Shown in pieces: positions 39,347 to 47,655 of a DNA stretch of 64,000 nucleotides. How positions within the stretch are numbered: position 1 is the first letter of the stretch; each line of letters begins with the position of its first letter. The notes under the pieces were generated by a model. That model saw only the letters and a program-made list of their open reading frames with translations. It was not told the origin of the DNA and did not search any database. The DNA comes from CAYRVX01 sp964427875 (lineage in GTDB: Bacteria; Planctomycetota; Phycisphaerae; SM23-33), in the NCBI GenBank assembly GCA_964427875.1, contig CAYRVX010000018.1, positions 13,882 to 77,881 of the forward strand. Direction: 5' to 3'. The position numbers were made by a program, and so were the translations under genes.

Positions 39347-40471
39347 ATGGACACCAAGAAAGGCTTGGATCTCGCAGCCGGTCGGTTGACCCGCACCCCC
39401 GGGCCGCGTGGGAATCCTCGTTCGGGACGCCCGAAGAGGATCAGCAGTTACGGCGCGGAGCGATTGGGCATATCCGCCGAGGCGGGCCCGGCCCCCGCCA
39501 ACGCCTCGCAGCCGCCATCACCTCTAAGCGAGAAGCCTCCCGATCCGACAGCGGCCTCCCTGGAGCCGGCCCGTTGGAGACCTCGACTCGGGGACCTGCG
39601 AGCATTGGGGAAGTACGGTCGGCGGCCTTGGGTGTTGACAGCCGCGCTGGGAGCCGTTGCGGCCGTGGCATTGGCGTGGCTCCTCTGGGGCGGCGCCGAG
39701 GACGACGCGACCCCGCCGCGGGCGATTGCCCAGACGCGAAGACCCTCGCCAGCCGCCGCCGTGATCGCGAGCAGGCCCACCACCCGCGAGGCCCGGACGG
39801 CTGGTGATGACAGCCGGGCAGAGAGCCAGCCGGCCCCGTCGAGCCGGGCGGCCTCAAGGCCAACGCAGCCGAAGAGCGGGACCGACCCGCTAACGGCAGG
39901 GGTATCCTCTTTCCTCGGGTGGTTCAGAGCGGCGGGAGTGCGGGCCGCCCGAGAGGACAGGGCCTTGGCTCGCCTCGTTGGCGAGCGCCCCTCTGGAGTG
40001 AGCGGATCGGGCAGAGGTCCGGCCGCGCCAACGACGAGCCAGCCTGCCGAGGTCGCCGCCGGCCCCGGCGAGACAGCGGCTCTGCCGGATGGGGACGGGC
40101 CGTCCGCCGGCCCTGGCGGGGACGGCTCGGGCGTCCAGGGACAGGCGCCTGGGGCCCCGCCCGCCTTGCTATATCAACCTTGCCCTCCCGGCTTCAGTTT
40201 CACCGGGGCCATCCACCAGCCGACCGGGGTCTTTGCCAACATCAACGGCAGATTCGTCCGCGTGGGCGACACCGTACAAGGGGCCAAGGTCGTCAAGATC
40301 GGCAGATCGTCCGTCGAGATGGAGTTGAAGGGGCGGCGCTTCGTCGTCGGGTTCGGCACCGGCCCCCCAAGGCGGGTCGAGCGGGACGAGGCCGATGGAG
40401 ACAAGCAGAGCCCGGACGAGCCGCCCGCGGGCGAAAAGGACGCAAACGCCCCGGGCGAGAAGTCCGATTAG
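39347..40471 (+). CDS. Inner-membrane protein with PilP/GspC-like C-terminal domain
   Basis: The frame is open from 38840, but sequence before ATG 39347 (MDTKKGLDLAAGR, TGGAG 8 bases upstream) is a shadow of the ParA gene, so 374 residues are kept. A basic, Pro-rich cytoplasmic part precedes one membrane segment (WVLTAALGAVAAVALAWLLW, about 95-114). A long Pro/Ala/Gly-rich periplasmic linker leads to a small beta domain (about 290-345) with GVFANINGRFVRVGDTV and KVVKIGRSSVEMELKG, the strand pattern of PilP or GspC HR domains. It probably links the inner-membrane platform to the secretin. A similar domain ends the protein at 42290. Confidence 0.7.
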   Translation: MDTKKGLDLAAGRLTRTPGPRGNPRSGRPKRISSYGAERLGISAEAGPAPANASQPPSPLSEKPPDPTAASLEPARWRPRLGDLRALGKYGRRPWVLTAALGAVAAVALAWLLWGGAEDDATPPRAIAQTRRPSPAAAVIASRPTTREARTAGDDSRAESQPAPSSRAASRPTQPKSGTDPLTAGVSSFLGWFRAAGVRAAREDRALARLVGERPSGVSGSGRGPAAPTTSQPAEVAAGPGETAALPDGDGPSAGPGGDGSGVQGQAPGAPPALLYQPCPPGFSFTGAIHQPTGVFANINGRFVRVGDTVQGAKVVKIGRSSVEMELKGRRFVVGFGTGPPRRVERDEADGDKQSPDEPPAGEKDANAPGEKSD

Positions 40472-40586
40472 AGCGCGCCCATCGCCTGGAGGCACTTCGG
40501 CGCCTCCGGGTCCCGGCCGTCGCGTCATCTTCAAGACAGTGGGCCTGCGGTGCGATCCTGCCCGACGTACCGGCCGAGGCAAGTCG

Positions 40587-40935
40587 GGAATCCCCGGTTT
40601 GTGGCTTTGCACTGCTTAACGTCAGCGGTTCCCGGGTCGATAAACGTTTCGGGCCGGCTGTCGGCCCGGGACGAGGATTTGTCCAAACCCAATCGAAATC
40701 CTATGTTGAGTATAGAGCAAGGTACAACGAGCGGAAAAGGGCGATCTGGTCGGAAGGCCGGTGCGCAAAGCGCTGGGTCCCGCCGGGACTGCAGCGTTGC
40801 CCGTACAGTGTGCCTGCATGCCCCGCGCCCGCCGCACGTCCGGAGCCAAGGCAGTCTTGCCCCGATCCTTGCCGGTTTTGGAGCGCCTGATGGCAGTCGA
40901 AGTCGCCGGAAAAGTCCTGCCGATCCGAACGGACG
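40587..40935 (+). repeat. Duplicated leader, copy B (upstream of pilN)
   Basis: Homologous to the pilM leader at 36211-36570, at a level suggesting an old duplication with conserved islands. Conservation is highest over the three-way junction. Similarity continues into a relic of the pilM start (ATGGCAGTCGAAGTCGCCGG). Confidence 0.9.
40739..40802 (+). promoter_or_regulatory. Riboswitch-like three-way junction in the pilN leader (GEMM-like)
   Basis: The same 64-base fold as at 36370: P1 GGGCG (40739-40743) with TGCCC (40798-40802), P2 CTGGTC-GGAA-GGCCGG, joint TGCGCAAA, P3 CGCTG...CAGCG with inner GTCCC/GGGAC. Differences from copy A keep pairing: U-A to U-G in P2, C-G to G-U in P1, and a G-U plus loop change to a longer perfect G-C helix in P3. 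This supports selection on RNA structure in both leaders. Confidence 0.5.
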
Positions 40936-40997
40936 GGGGCCTCTGCCGACCGCCTGGCCGAGAAACAGGATGTGAGCATGATCAATCTGCTGCCTGA
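40890..40997 (+). CDS. 35-codon leader ORF derived from the pilM start
   Basis: ATG 40890 opens MAVEVAGKVLPIRTDGG, matching the pilM N-terminus MATGVIKGKALPIGVDLG for about 13 residues before diverging. It keeps TTGGAG upstream at the pilM spacing, runs over the pilN start (40978) in another frame and stops at 40997. It may be a relic, or a leader peptide that couples translation to pilN. Confidence 0.35.
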   Translation: MAVEVAGKVLPIRTDGGLCRPPGRETGCEHDQSAA

Positions 40998-41709
40998 GGA
41001 GTACGTTCAGCGCCGTTCGCAGCAGCGGGCGAACCTCATCTGCATGGTGCTGTTCGCCGTCGCCGCCGCCGCCGTGGGGGCCGCGTCGCTGGTCTCGGAG
41101 CGCACCAGCAGAAACACGCGGGAGGTGTGTGAGCGAATCAATGCCGCGTACGCCGATGCCGCCAAGTTGATCGACGAAGTGCACCAACTGGAGGCGCAGA
41201 AGCGCACGATGCTCGATAAGGCGAAGATGTCGGCCGCGCTGATGGAGCAACTGCCGCGAAGCTACGTGCTGGCTGTGGTGACCAACGCCCTGCCGCGGGG
41301 CGCCTCGCTGGTCTCGCTCGACATGAGCGTCAGGACGGTTCAGTCCGACACCGGCGAGAGCAAGAAGGCCAGGACGAAGTTCAGCACGATCGCCCAGGCC
41401 CGCAGCGTCAGGAAGAGGCCGCTCACCGCCCCGACGCTGGCGGTCGCCCTGAACATCAAGGGCAAGGCGTCCACCGACGTGCAGGTCGCGCGGTTCATCG
41501 CCAATCTGGCCAAGCACAACCTCATGGAGATGGTGGACCTGTCCTACAGCAAGGAGGCGGACGGCCAGGACCGCTCGACCCGCGAGTTCCGGCTGGTGGC
41601 GCGGCTGAAGCCCAATGCCGACGCCCTCGACGGGATTCGGGCCGACGCGGAGGACGCCCCCGAGGCGGCCGCGACGCAGCACGCGATTCGGACGGGAGGT
41701 GGAGCATGA
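40978..41709 (+). CDS. pilN: Type IV pilus assembly protein PilN-like
   Basis: Start chosen at ATG 40978 (MINLLPEEYVQRRSQQ), with AGGA 8 bases upstream; a GTG two codons earlier is too close to that site. It has 243 residues. The short N-terminal INLLPEEY motif is the PilN segment held by PilM. One membrane helix follows (LICMVLFAVAAAAVGAASLV, about 20-39), then a periplasmic coiled coil (REVCERINAAYADAAKLIDE) and an alpha/beta domain. It overlaps pilO by ATGA. Confidence 0.88.
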   Translation: MINLLPEEYVQRRSQQRANLICMVLFAVAAAAVGAASLVSERTSRNTREVCERINAAYADAAKLIDEVHQLEAQKRTMLDKAKMSAALMEQLPRSYVLAVVTNALPRGASLVSLDMSVRTVQSDTGESKKARTKFSTIAQARSVRKRPLTAPTLAVALNIKGKASTDVQVARFIANLAKHNLMEMVDLSYSKEADGQDRSTREFRLVARLKPNADALDGIRADAEDAPEAAATQHAIRTGGGA

Positions 41710-42308
41710 AGGTCAACGGACACGAGGCGCTTCGCCAGATAGCCTTCGTGGCGATGCTGCTGGCGATGATGGCCGGGTCGTGGTACTTCGTCTTCCGTCC
41801 GCGCGACGTGGGAAACGCCCGGATGCAGGTTCAGATCGAGGCCAAGCAGAAGCAGCTCCAGAAGCTCAACCGCGCGACGGCGACCATCGGGGACCTGAGG
41901 AAAGAGATCACCGAGCTCGAGAAGGCCATCGAGTTCTTCCAGTCGAAGCTGCCGAGCGAGAAGGAGATCGACAGGGTCCTGGAGGAGGTCTGGCGTCTGG
42001 CCGAGGCCAACCGCCTGACCACCAAGGGCATCTACACGACAAAACGGGCCGGCGTGAGCCCGTTCATCGCCGACGGGGCGTCCCAGACCGAGCAGCCGAT
42101 CAAGTTGGAGTTCGAGGGGGATTTCCTCGGCTTATACGAGTTCCTGCTGGCGCTGGAGAATCAGCCGAGGATCATGAGGGTCCGCCAGATCCTGCTGGAT
42201 CAACTGGCGGGCAAGAAGGGAACCGTCAAGGCGAAAGTGGACATGTCCATTTTCTTCGAGAAGCAGGACAGCACGAAGAAGTCAGAGCGATGGTCCAAGA
42301 AAACGTAA
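41706..42308 (+). CDS. pilO: Type IV pilus assembly protein PilO-like
   Basis: 200 residues with ATG in an ATGA overlap with pilN. One N-terminal membrane segment (IAFVAMLLAMMAGSWYFVF, about 12-30) is followed by a periplasmic coiled coil (QIEAKQKQLQKLNR, DLRKEITELEKAIEFF) and the PilO ferredoxin-like domain: KLPSEKEIDRVLEEVW, KLEFEGDFLGLYEFLLALE and RVRQILLDQLAG. It pairs with PilN to form the inner-membrane platform that joins PilM and PilP. Confidence 0.9.
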   Translation: MKVNGHEALRQIAFVAMLLAMMAGSWYFVFRPRDVGNARMQVQIEAKQKQLQKLNRATATIGDLRKEITELEKAIEFFQSKLPSEKEIDRVLEEVWRLAEANRLTTKGIYTTKRAGVSPFIADGASQTEQPIKLEFEGDFLGLYEFLLALENQPRIMRVRQILLDQLAGKKGTVKAKVDMSIFFEKQDSTKKSERWSKKT

Positions 42309-42961
42309 ATCTCGGACAGCCCATCGGCGCGGGGTCCGCCCAGCCGATGGAATTGAAGCCCGTGGACGACGGCGTGCCGATCCGGCCTCGGGCGCCGAGG
42401 AGCCCTTTCCTGACGCAGGGCAACCTGGCGCTGCTGGCGATGTTCGCCGCCGGGGTCGTCGGGTTGTACGCCCTGAGACTTCGCAACTGCCCGTCGACGG
42501 CCCTGGCGGATCAGAGCCTGGCCCACGCGAAGGTGGAGGCGGCGCTGGACGTGCTCGGCGCCGCGCCGACGGCGTCGGAGGCCCAGCGCAAGAGCAGCGC
42601 GAAGGCGATCGTGAGCGAGTTTTACACGGCCGCCCGCCAGCGCCAGATCGGCGTGCGGGCCTTGCAGGGCAATCCCTTCGTGCTCAGGCTCCAGCCCCCG
42701 GCGGCGACCCAGCCCGTCAAGCCGAAGCCCAAGCCCAAGCCCGAGAAGAAGGTGCCCGACGACTTTCAGCGGGCAATGGAAGCGGTGAAGACGCTGAAAC
42801 TGACGTCGGTGATTTCCGGCCACTCGACGGCGGCCATGATATCGAGCAACGTCGTCGCCGTGGGGGAGACCATCAACGGGTGGAGGGTGATGCGGATCGC
42901 CCCAACGGAGGTGGAGTTGGCCTGGAGGGACAAGAGGCACGTCCTGCGGATGTCGCAGTAG
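42290..42961 (+). CDS. PilP/GspC-like inner-membrane protein
   Basis: 223 residues; start ATG 42290 lies inside the end of pilO (19-base overlap). A cytoplasmic part with charged and Pro-rich sequence is followed by one membrane segment (GNLALLAMFAAGVVGLYAL, about 43-61), a linker with KPKPKPKPEKK, and a C-terminal small beta domain with LTSVISGHSTAAMISSNVVA and VGETINGWRVMRIAPTEVEL. This matches the second half of the protein at 39347 and the PilP/GspC HR fold. Two such proteins in one locus are unusual; this one is in the expected PilP place after pilO. Confidence 0.75.
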   Translation: MVQENVNLGQPIGAGSAQPMELKPVDDGVPIRPRAPRSPFLTQGNLALLAMFAAGVVGLYALRLRNCPSTALADQSLAHAKVEAALDVLGAAPTASEAQRKSSAKAIVSEFYTAARQRQIGVRALQGNPFVLRLQPPAATQPVKPKPKPKPEKKVPDDFQRAMEAVKTLKLTSVISGHSTAAMISSNVVAVGETINGWRVMRIAPTEVELAWRDKRHVLRMSQ

Positions 42962-42995
42962 CAGTGCGTACCTTGACGTCCAGGAGGAGCTGCGT

Positions 42996-44795
42996 GTGTC
43001 GCAGGCGTTGAGTGTACCGACAGAGCCCGAGGACGAAGGCGCCCGGCCCCCGCGCGGCGAGGCGCCGGAGTTCAAGGTCTTCTGGGCTCCCAGCGACTCC
43101 GAGACGGTCCACCGGGGACCGGAGGGGGTGCTCCTGAAAAAGGGCGAGGTCTCGCTCGAGCAGCTCGAACAGGCCGTCAGCCGCCAGCGCGAGCAGCCCA
43201 ATCTGAGCGTCCTGGACATCCTGGTCCAGAGCGAGGTCGTCACGGAGGTGGAGGCCCTCGAGGCCCTGGCGGAGTATTTCAAGTACCCGTTCATTCGAAT
43301 CAGCGCCGACGACGTGGACCCCGAGACGTTCAGCCTGCTGCCGGTGGGGTATCTGAAGGACAAGAAGGTCCTGCCGCTTCGCTCGACGCCCAATGGCGTG
43401 CAACTGGCCCTGTCCGATCCGGCAGACATCTTCCTGATCGACGACGTCAAGCGCCGCCTCCGGGGGCAGGTCCAGTTGGCCGTCGCGCCGCCGGGCGACA
43501 TCCTCAAGGTCGTCGAGGAGCTTTCCAGCGACCCGATCGACCAGGTGAACGAGATCATCCAGGGCATCGCCGAAGACACGGTGGAGGTGGTCGACGAGAA
43601 GACCGAAGAGGCCGAAGACCTGGAGATGCAGGCCGGCAAGGGCCCCGTCATACGGTATGTCAACCTGCTGATCTCCATGGCCGTCCGGGAGGGCGCAAGC
43701 GACATCCACATCGAGCCGGGCGACGCCCGCCTGCGCGTGCGGTACCGCATCGACGGGATCCTGTTCGACCAGCGCCCCCCGCCGGCAAAGATGCACGCGG
43801 CCATCATCTCGCGACTGAAAATCATGGCGAACCTGGACATCGCCGAGCGCCGGCTGCCGCAGGACGGGCGAATCCGCGCGATCGTGCACGGCCGGGCCGT
43901 GGACCTGCGCGTCAGCATCCTGCCCGTCGTTCACGGCGAGAAGTGCGTCATCCGCATCCTGGACGCCCGGTCGACCATGGTGGGCATGGACCATCTCGGG
44001 TTCCAGCCGAGGACGCTGGAGGGCTTCCGGGAGCAGATACTCCAGCCGCACGGCATCGTGCTGGTGACCGGCCCGACGGGAAGCGGCAAGAGCACCACGC
44101 TGTACTCCAGCCTGCGGATCATGGACAGCGGGCGCCTGAACATCTCCACCGTGGAGGACCCCGTGGAGTACGAGCTGGACTTCTGCAACCAGGTCAACGT
44201 GCACGACAGCATCGGGATGACCTTCGCGGCGGCGCTTCGCAGCCTGCTGCGCCAGGACCCCGACGTGATCATGCTCGGCGAGATCCGCGACGAGGAGACC
44301 GCCCGCATCGCGATCCAGGCGGCCTTGACCGGCCACCTCGTGCTCTCGACCCTGCACACCAACGACGCGCCTTCGAGCGTGACCCGGCTGATCGACATCG
44401 GCATCGAGCCGTTTCTGATCAGTGCGGCCGTCAACGCGATCCTCGCCCAGCGCCTCGTCAGACGGATCTGTCCGGACTGCAAGAAGCCCCTCAAGAACGT
44501 CAACGAGAGCGTCACGAAGTACCTCGCCAGGCACGGCGGGGATGCGGGGAAGCTCTGGCACGGCACGGGGTGCGAGAAGTGCCGCCAGACCGGCTACAAG
44601 GGGCGGGTCGGAGTCTACGAGCTGCTGATCATCGACGAGGCGATGCGGGACCTGATCGGCCGAAACCCGACACTGAACGAGCTGCGCCGCGCCGCGCTCG
44701 ACTGCGGGATGGAGTCCCTCCGGGACGACGGATTGACCAAGATGGCAGACGGTCTGACCACCGTGGAAGAGATCATCCGAGTCACCGAGACGTAA
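42996..44795 (+). CDS. pilB: Type IV pilus extension / type II secretion ATPase (PilB/GspE)
   Basis: Start is GTG 42996 with AGGAGGAG about 7 bases upstream; 599 residues. An N-terminal MshEN-type domain (about 45-175: LKKGEVSLEQLEQAVSRQRE, SVLDILVQSEVVTEVEALEA) may bind c-di-GMP, as such domains do in other PilB/MshE proteins. The ATPase core has GASDIHIEPG, Walker A GPTGSGKS (359-366), EDPVEYELD, Walker B region DPDVIMLGEIRDEETA and STLHTNDA (His box). A tetracysteine zinc site follows (CPDCKKP and CEKCRQTGYKGRVG). It powers assembly of pilin or pseudopilin subunits. Confidence 0.95.
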   Translation: MSQALSVPTEPEDEGARPPRGEAPEFKVFWAPSDSETVHRGPEGVLLKKGEVSLEQLEQAVSRQREQPNLSVLDILVQSEVVTEVEALEALAEYFKYPFIRISADDVDPETFSLLPVGYLKDKKVLPLRSTPNGVQLALSDPADIFLIDDVKRRLRGQVQLAVAPPGDILKVVEELSSDPIDQVNEIIQGIAEDTVEVVDEKTEEAEDLEMQAGKGPVIRYVNLLISMAVREGASDIHIEPGDARLRVRYRIDGILFDQRPPPAKMHAAIISRLKIMANLDIAERRLPQDGRIRAIVHGRAVDLRVSILPVVHGEKCVIRILDARSTMVGMDHLGFQPRTLEGFREQILQPHGIVLVTGPTGSGKSTTLYSSLRIMDSGRLNISTVEDPVEYELDFCNQVNVHDSIGMTFAAALRSLLRQDPDVIMLGEIRDEETARIAIQAALTGHLVLSTLHTNDAPSSVTRLIDIGIEPFLISAAVNAILAQRLVRRICPDCKKPLKNVNESVTKYLARHGGDAGKLWHGTGCEKCRQTGYKGRVGVYELLIIDEAMRDLIGRNPTLNELRRAALDCGMESLRDDGLTKMADGLTTVEEIIRVTET

Positions 44796-44813
44796 GAGGA
44801 GGACGCGATAGAA

Positions 44814-45875
44814 ATGACCTTTCTGAAGGAGTTGCTGACGAAGGCGTTTGAGGCGGGCGCCAGCGACCTGCACCTGGTGCCCGGCCTGCCGCCGCAGCTT
44901 CGGGTCCACACGGTGCTCCAGGCGGCCGAGGGCTACGACGCAATCCATCCCGCACAGACCGCGGAGTTCGTCAAGGAGATGGTCAGCCCGGAGCGATACG
45001 CGCGGTTCCTGGAGACGCACGACGTGGACTTCTCCGCGGAGGTCGAGAACGTCGCCCGGTTCCGCGTGAACGCCCACTTCCAGAAGGGGCGGATCGCCAT
45101 CGCCTTCCGCGCGATCGCAGATCGCGTGCCGGCGCTGCCGGAGCTGAACCTCCCGCCCATCGTGGCGACCTTCGTGGACATGCCCCGAGGGCTGATCGTC
45201 GTGACCGGGCCGACCGGCTCGGGCAAGAGCACCACGCTGGCGTCGATGATCGACGCGATGAACCATCGCTATCCCTACCACATCATCACGCTGGAAGACC
45301 CGATCGAGTACGAGCTCCGCAGCAACCGGTGCGTGATCGAGCAGCGCGAGCTGGGCATCGACGTGCCCCACTTCGCCAGCGGGCTGCGCCACGCCCTGCG
45401 ACAGGACCCCGACATCATCCTCGTGGGCGAGATGAGGGACCTGGAGACGATCGCAGCCGCCATCACCGCGGCGGAGACCGGGCACCTGGTCCTCTCCACG
45501 CTCCACACCCAGAACGCCCACCAGACGATCGAGCGGATCATCGACGTCTACCCGCCGGCCCAGCAGAACCAGATCCGGGCCATGCTCTCCAACACGCTTC
45601 AGGCCGTCGTCAGCATGACGCTGATGAAGCGGCGGGACGTGCCCGGAATGGTCCCCGCCTGCGAGATCATGGTCTGCAACGCCGCGGTGCGAAACTGCAT
45701 CCGCGAGAACCGGATCCACGAGATCCCCAACATCATCGAGACGAACCGCGCCAAAGGCATGTGCACGCTCGACGATTCGATCAAAACGTTGTACCTCAAC
45801 GGCGTCATCTCATGGGAAGACGCCATCGCCAAGGCGGCCCGGCCGGAAGCCCTCCACCGGGCGCTGAGCGCCTAG
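44814..45875 (+). CDS. pilT: Type IV pilus retraction ATPase PilT
   Basis: 353 residues with AGAGGAGGA upstream. Seen: GASDLHLVPGLPPQLRV, Walker A GPTGSGKSTTL, EDPIEYELRS (Asp box), Walker B LRQDPDIILVGEMRDLET and LSTLHTQNAHQTIERI (His box). The PilT-specific AIRNLIRE motif appears as AVRNCIREN near the end, which favours PilT over PilB or GspE. PilT disassembles the pilus; its presence argues for a real, retractable type IV pilus rather than only a secretion pseudopilus. Confidence 0.95.
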   Translation: MTFLKELLTKAFEAGASDLHLVPGLPPQLRVHTVLQAAEGYDAIHPAQTAEFVKEMVSPERYARFLETHDVDFSAEVENVARFRVNAHFQKGRIAIAFRAIADRVPALPELNLPPIVATFVDMPRGLIVVTGPTGSGKSTTLASMIDAMNHRYPYHIITLEDPIEYELRSNRCVIEQRELGIDVPHFASGLRHALRQDPDIILVGEMRDLETIAAAITAAETGHLVLSTLHTQNAHQTIERIIDVYPPAQQNQIRAMLSNTLQAVVSMTLMKRRDVPGMVPACEIMVCNAAVRNCIRENRIHEIPNIIETNRAKGMCTLDDSIKTLYLNGVISWEDAIAKAARPEALHRALSA

Positions 45876-45885
45876 AGGATAAGCC

Positions 45886-47115
45886 ATGCCAAGCTACAAG
45901 TATGAGATGCAGGATGCCAGCGGCCAGCTCCTGGCCGGCGTGGTCGAGGCGCCGAGCCTGCTGGACGCCACCAGCCTGGCCCGCGCGCAGGGAGGCTACC
46001 TCGTCAGCATCTCCCCGCTGGCCGGCGGCGTCGCCGGCGCGGTGGACCGGCTGCGCAGCTTCAGCATCGAGTTCGGCCCGAGCCTTCGGGACGTGCTGGC
46101 CTTCACCAATCAGTTGGCCGTCATGATCAAGGCGGGCATCAACATCCGCAACGCCATCGCCGGGATCGGCGACGGGATCCCCAACCGCAAGTTCCAGGCG
46201 ATCATCTACCAGATCAAGGCGGACGTGGAGGCCGGCGAGCCGTTCTCCGCGACCCTTGCCAAGCATCCCGGCGTCTTCCCCCCGCTGTACGTCAACATGG
46301 TGCGGGCGTCGGAGCTGTCGGGAAACCTCTCGCACATGCTCGAGCGTCTGGCCGTCTACCTCGATCAGCAGGCCGACACGCGAAGGATGATCATCGCCGC
46401 CATGGTCTATCCGTGCATCATCGCCGTGATGGCCGTCGTGACCACCACCGTGCTGCTGACGTTCGTCCTGCCGAAGCTGACGCCCCTGTTCGCAGGGAAG
46501 GAGCAGTACCTGCCCGGGGTCACCAAGGTCGTCATGGGCATCAGCGGCTTCCTGACGGGCTTCTGGTGGCTGGTCCTCGTGTCGCTGGCGATGCTGATTG
46601 CGGGGTTCGTCCTTTCCCTCCGCACGGAGCCCGGGCGGCGGACGTGGGACACCGTCAAGCTGAGGTTTCCCCTCCTTTGCAGGATGTTCCGCGCCCTGTA
46701 CATCTCGCGCGGGCTGAGCACCATGGGAGAGCTCGTGCGCGCCGGCGTGCCCATGCTGGAGACGCTGGGCATCACCGCCGACGTGTCCGGCAACGTGCAT
46801 CACAAGGAGATCTGGCGGCAGGTGCGCGAGTCGGTGAAGCAGGGAGGCAAGATCGTCGAGCCGCTCCGCCGCCAGGGCCTCCTGCCGCCGAACGTCGTCC
46901 AGATGATCGCCGCCGGCGAGGAGTCCGGAAACCTCGGCGAGGTGCTGGCGGATATCTCCGATTTCTACGCCCGCGAGCTCCGCTCCACCGTCAAGACCGT
47001 CACCAGCATGATCGAGCCGATCATGATCATCGTCATGGGCGTCATCGTCGGGTTCATCGTGGCCAGCATCCTGCTGCCCATCTTCAAGCTCTCGCATGTT
47101 CTGACCAAAGGATAG
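45886..47115 (+). CDS. pilC: Type IV pilus inner-membrane platform protein PilC/GspF
   Basis: 409 residues. The two GspF repeats are visible: LAFTNQLAVMIKAGINIRNA...PLYVNMVRASELSGNL and LYISRGLSTMGELVRAGVPM...NVVQMIAAGEESGNL. Membrane segments lie near 172-195 (IIAVMAVVTTTVLLTFVLP), 220-242 and at the C-terminus (IMIIVMGVIVGFIVASILL). An N-terminal short beta motif (YKYEMQDASGQLLAGVVEA) is typical. It joins PilB/PilT to the growing pilus. It starts 11 bases after pilT. Confidence 0.94.
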   Translation: MPSYKYEMQDASGQLLAGVVEAPSLLDATSLARAQGGYLVSISPLAGGVAGAVDRLRSFSIEFGPSLRDVLAFTNQLAVMIKAGINIRNAIAGIGDGIPNRKFQAIIYQIKADVEAGEPFSATLAKHPGVFPPLYVNMVRASELSGNLSHMLERLAVYLDQQADTRRMIIAAMVYPCIIAVMAVVTTTVLLTFVLPKLTPLFAGKEQYLPGVTKVVMGISGFLTGFWWLVLVSLAMLIAGFVLSLRTEPGRRTWDTVKLRFPLLCRMFRALYISRGLSTMGELVRAGVPMLETLGITADVSGNVHHKEIWRQVRESVKQGGKIVEPLRRQGLLPPNVVQMIAAGEESGNLGEVLADISDFYARELRSTVKTVTSMIEPIMIIVMGVIVGFIVASILLPIFKLSHVLTKG

Positions 47116-47139
47116 CCAAAAGGAGGTAGAGGAGATGCC

Positions 47140-47655
47140 ATGAGATGCACACATAGCCGAAGCGTCCGCGGCGGGTTCTCCCTCATCGAGGTCGCGGTCG
47201 CGACCGCCATCGTCGGCATCGCTCTGGCCGCCCTGCTGGTGGCCGTGGGGAGCAACACTCGCGTAAACGATGCCGGCGCGAAGCTCACCCAGGCGAGCTT
47301 CCTGGCCCAGGAAATACGCGAGTGGACCCTGACCCTTGACTTCTCGGACCAAGACCCGGGGGATGCCGAGAGCCCGCCCGGCCCGGACGGCTCCGACCCG
47401 CAGCACTACGTGGACGACCTCGACGACCTGATGGACGTCACCTACAGCCCGCCCCGGGACGGGCAAGGCAACGCCATGTACGGAATGGACGGGTGGTCGC
47501 AGACCATCTCGCTCACCTGGCGCGACCCCAACAGCCTCCTGACCAGCGTCACGCCCGGCCAGAGCGACATCATCTGCGTCCAGGTGGACGTCGCCTTCGA
47601 GGGGCAGACCATCATCAACACCAACTGGCTCGTGGCCCGGAGGGATGAAGAATGA
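47140..47655 (+). CDS. Prepilin-type protein (PilV/GspI-like minor pilin)
   Basis: 171 residues with AGGAGGTAGAGGAGATGCC upstream of ATG 47140. The leader ends in RGGFSLIEVAVATAIVG: Gly before the Phe, and Glu at +5, as needed for prepilin peptidase and N-methylation. The helix is followed by a globular part with acidic stretches (DFSDQDPGDAES). The position before PilX- and PilW-like genes fits a minor pilin that starts pilus assembly. The stop overlaps the next start by ATGA. Confidence 0.85.
   Translation: MRCTHSRSVRGGFSLIEVAVATAIVGIALAALLVAVGSNTRVNDAGAKLTQASFLAQEIREWTLTLDFSDQDPGDAESPPGPDGSDPQHYVDDLDDLMDVTYSPPRDGQGNAMYGMDGWSQTISLTWRDPNSLLTSVTPGQSDIICVQVDVAFEGQTIINTNWLVARRDEE

Larger units (their letters stand above)
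40472..40977. other. Non-coding leader upstream of pilN
   Basis: About 500 bases made up mostly of copy B of the duplicated leader and a 35-codon ORF; nothing else is recognisable. Confidence 0.7.
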
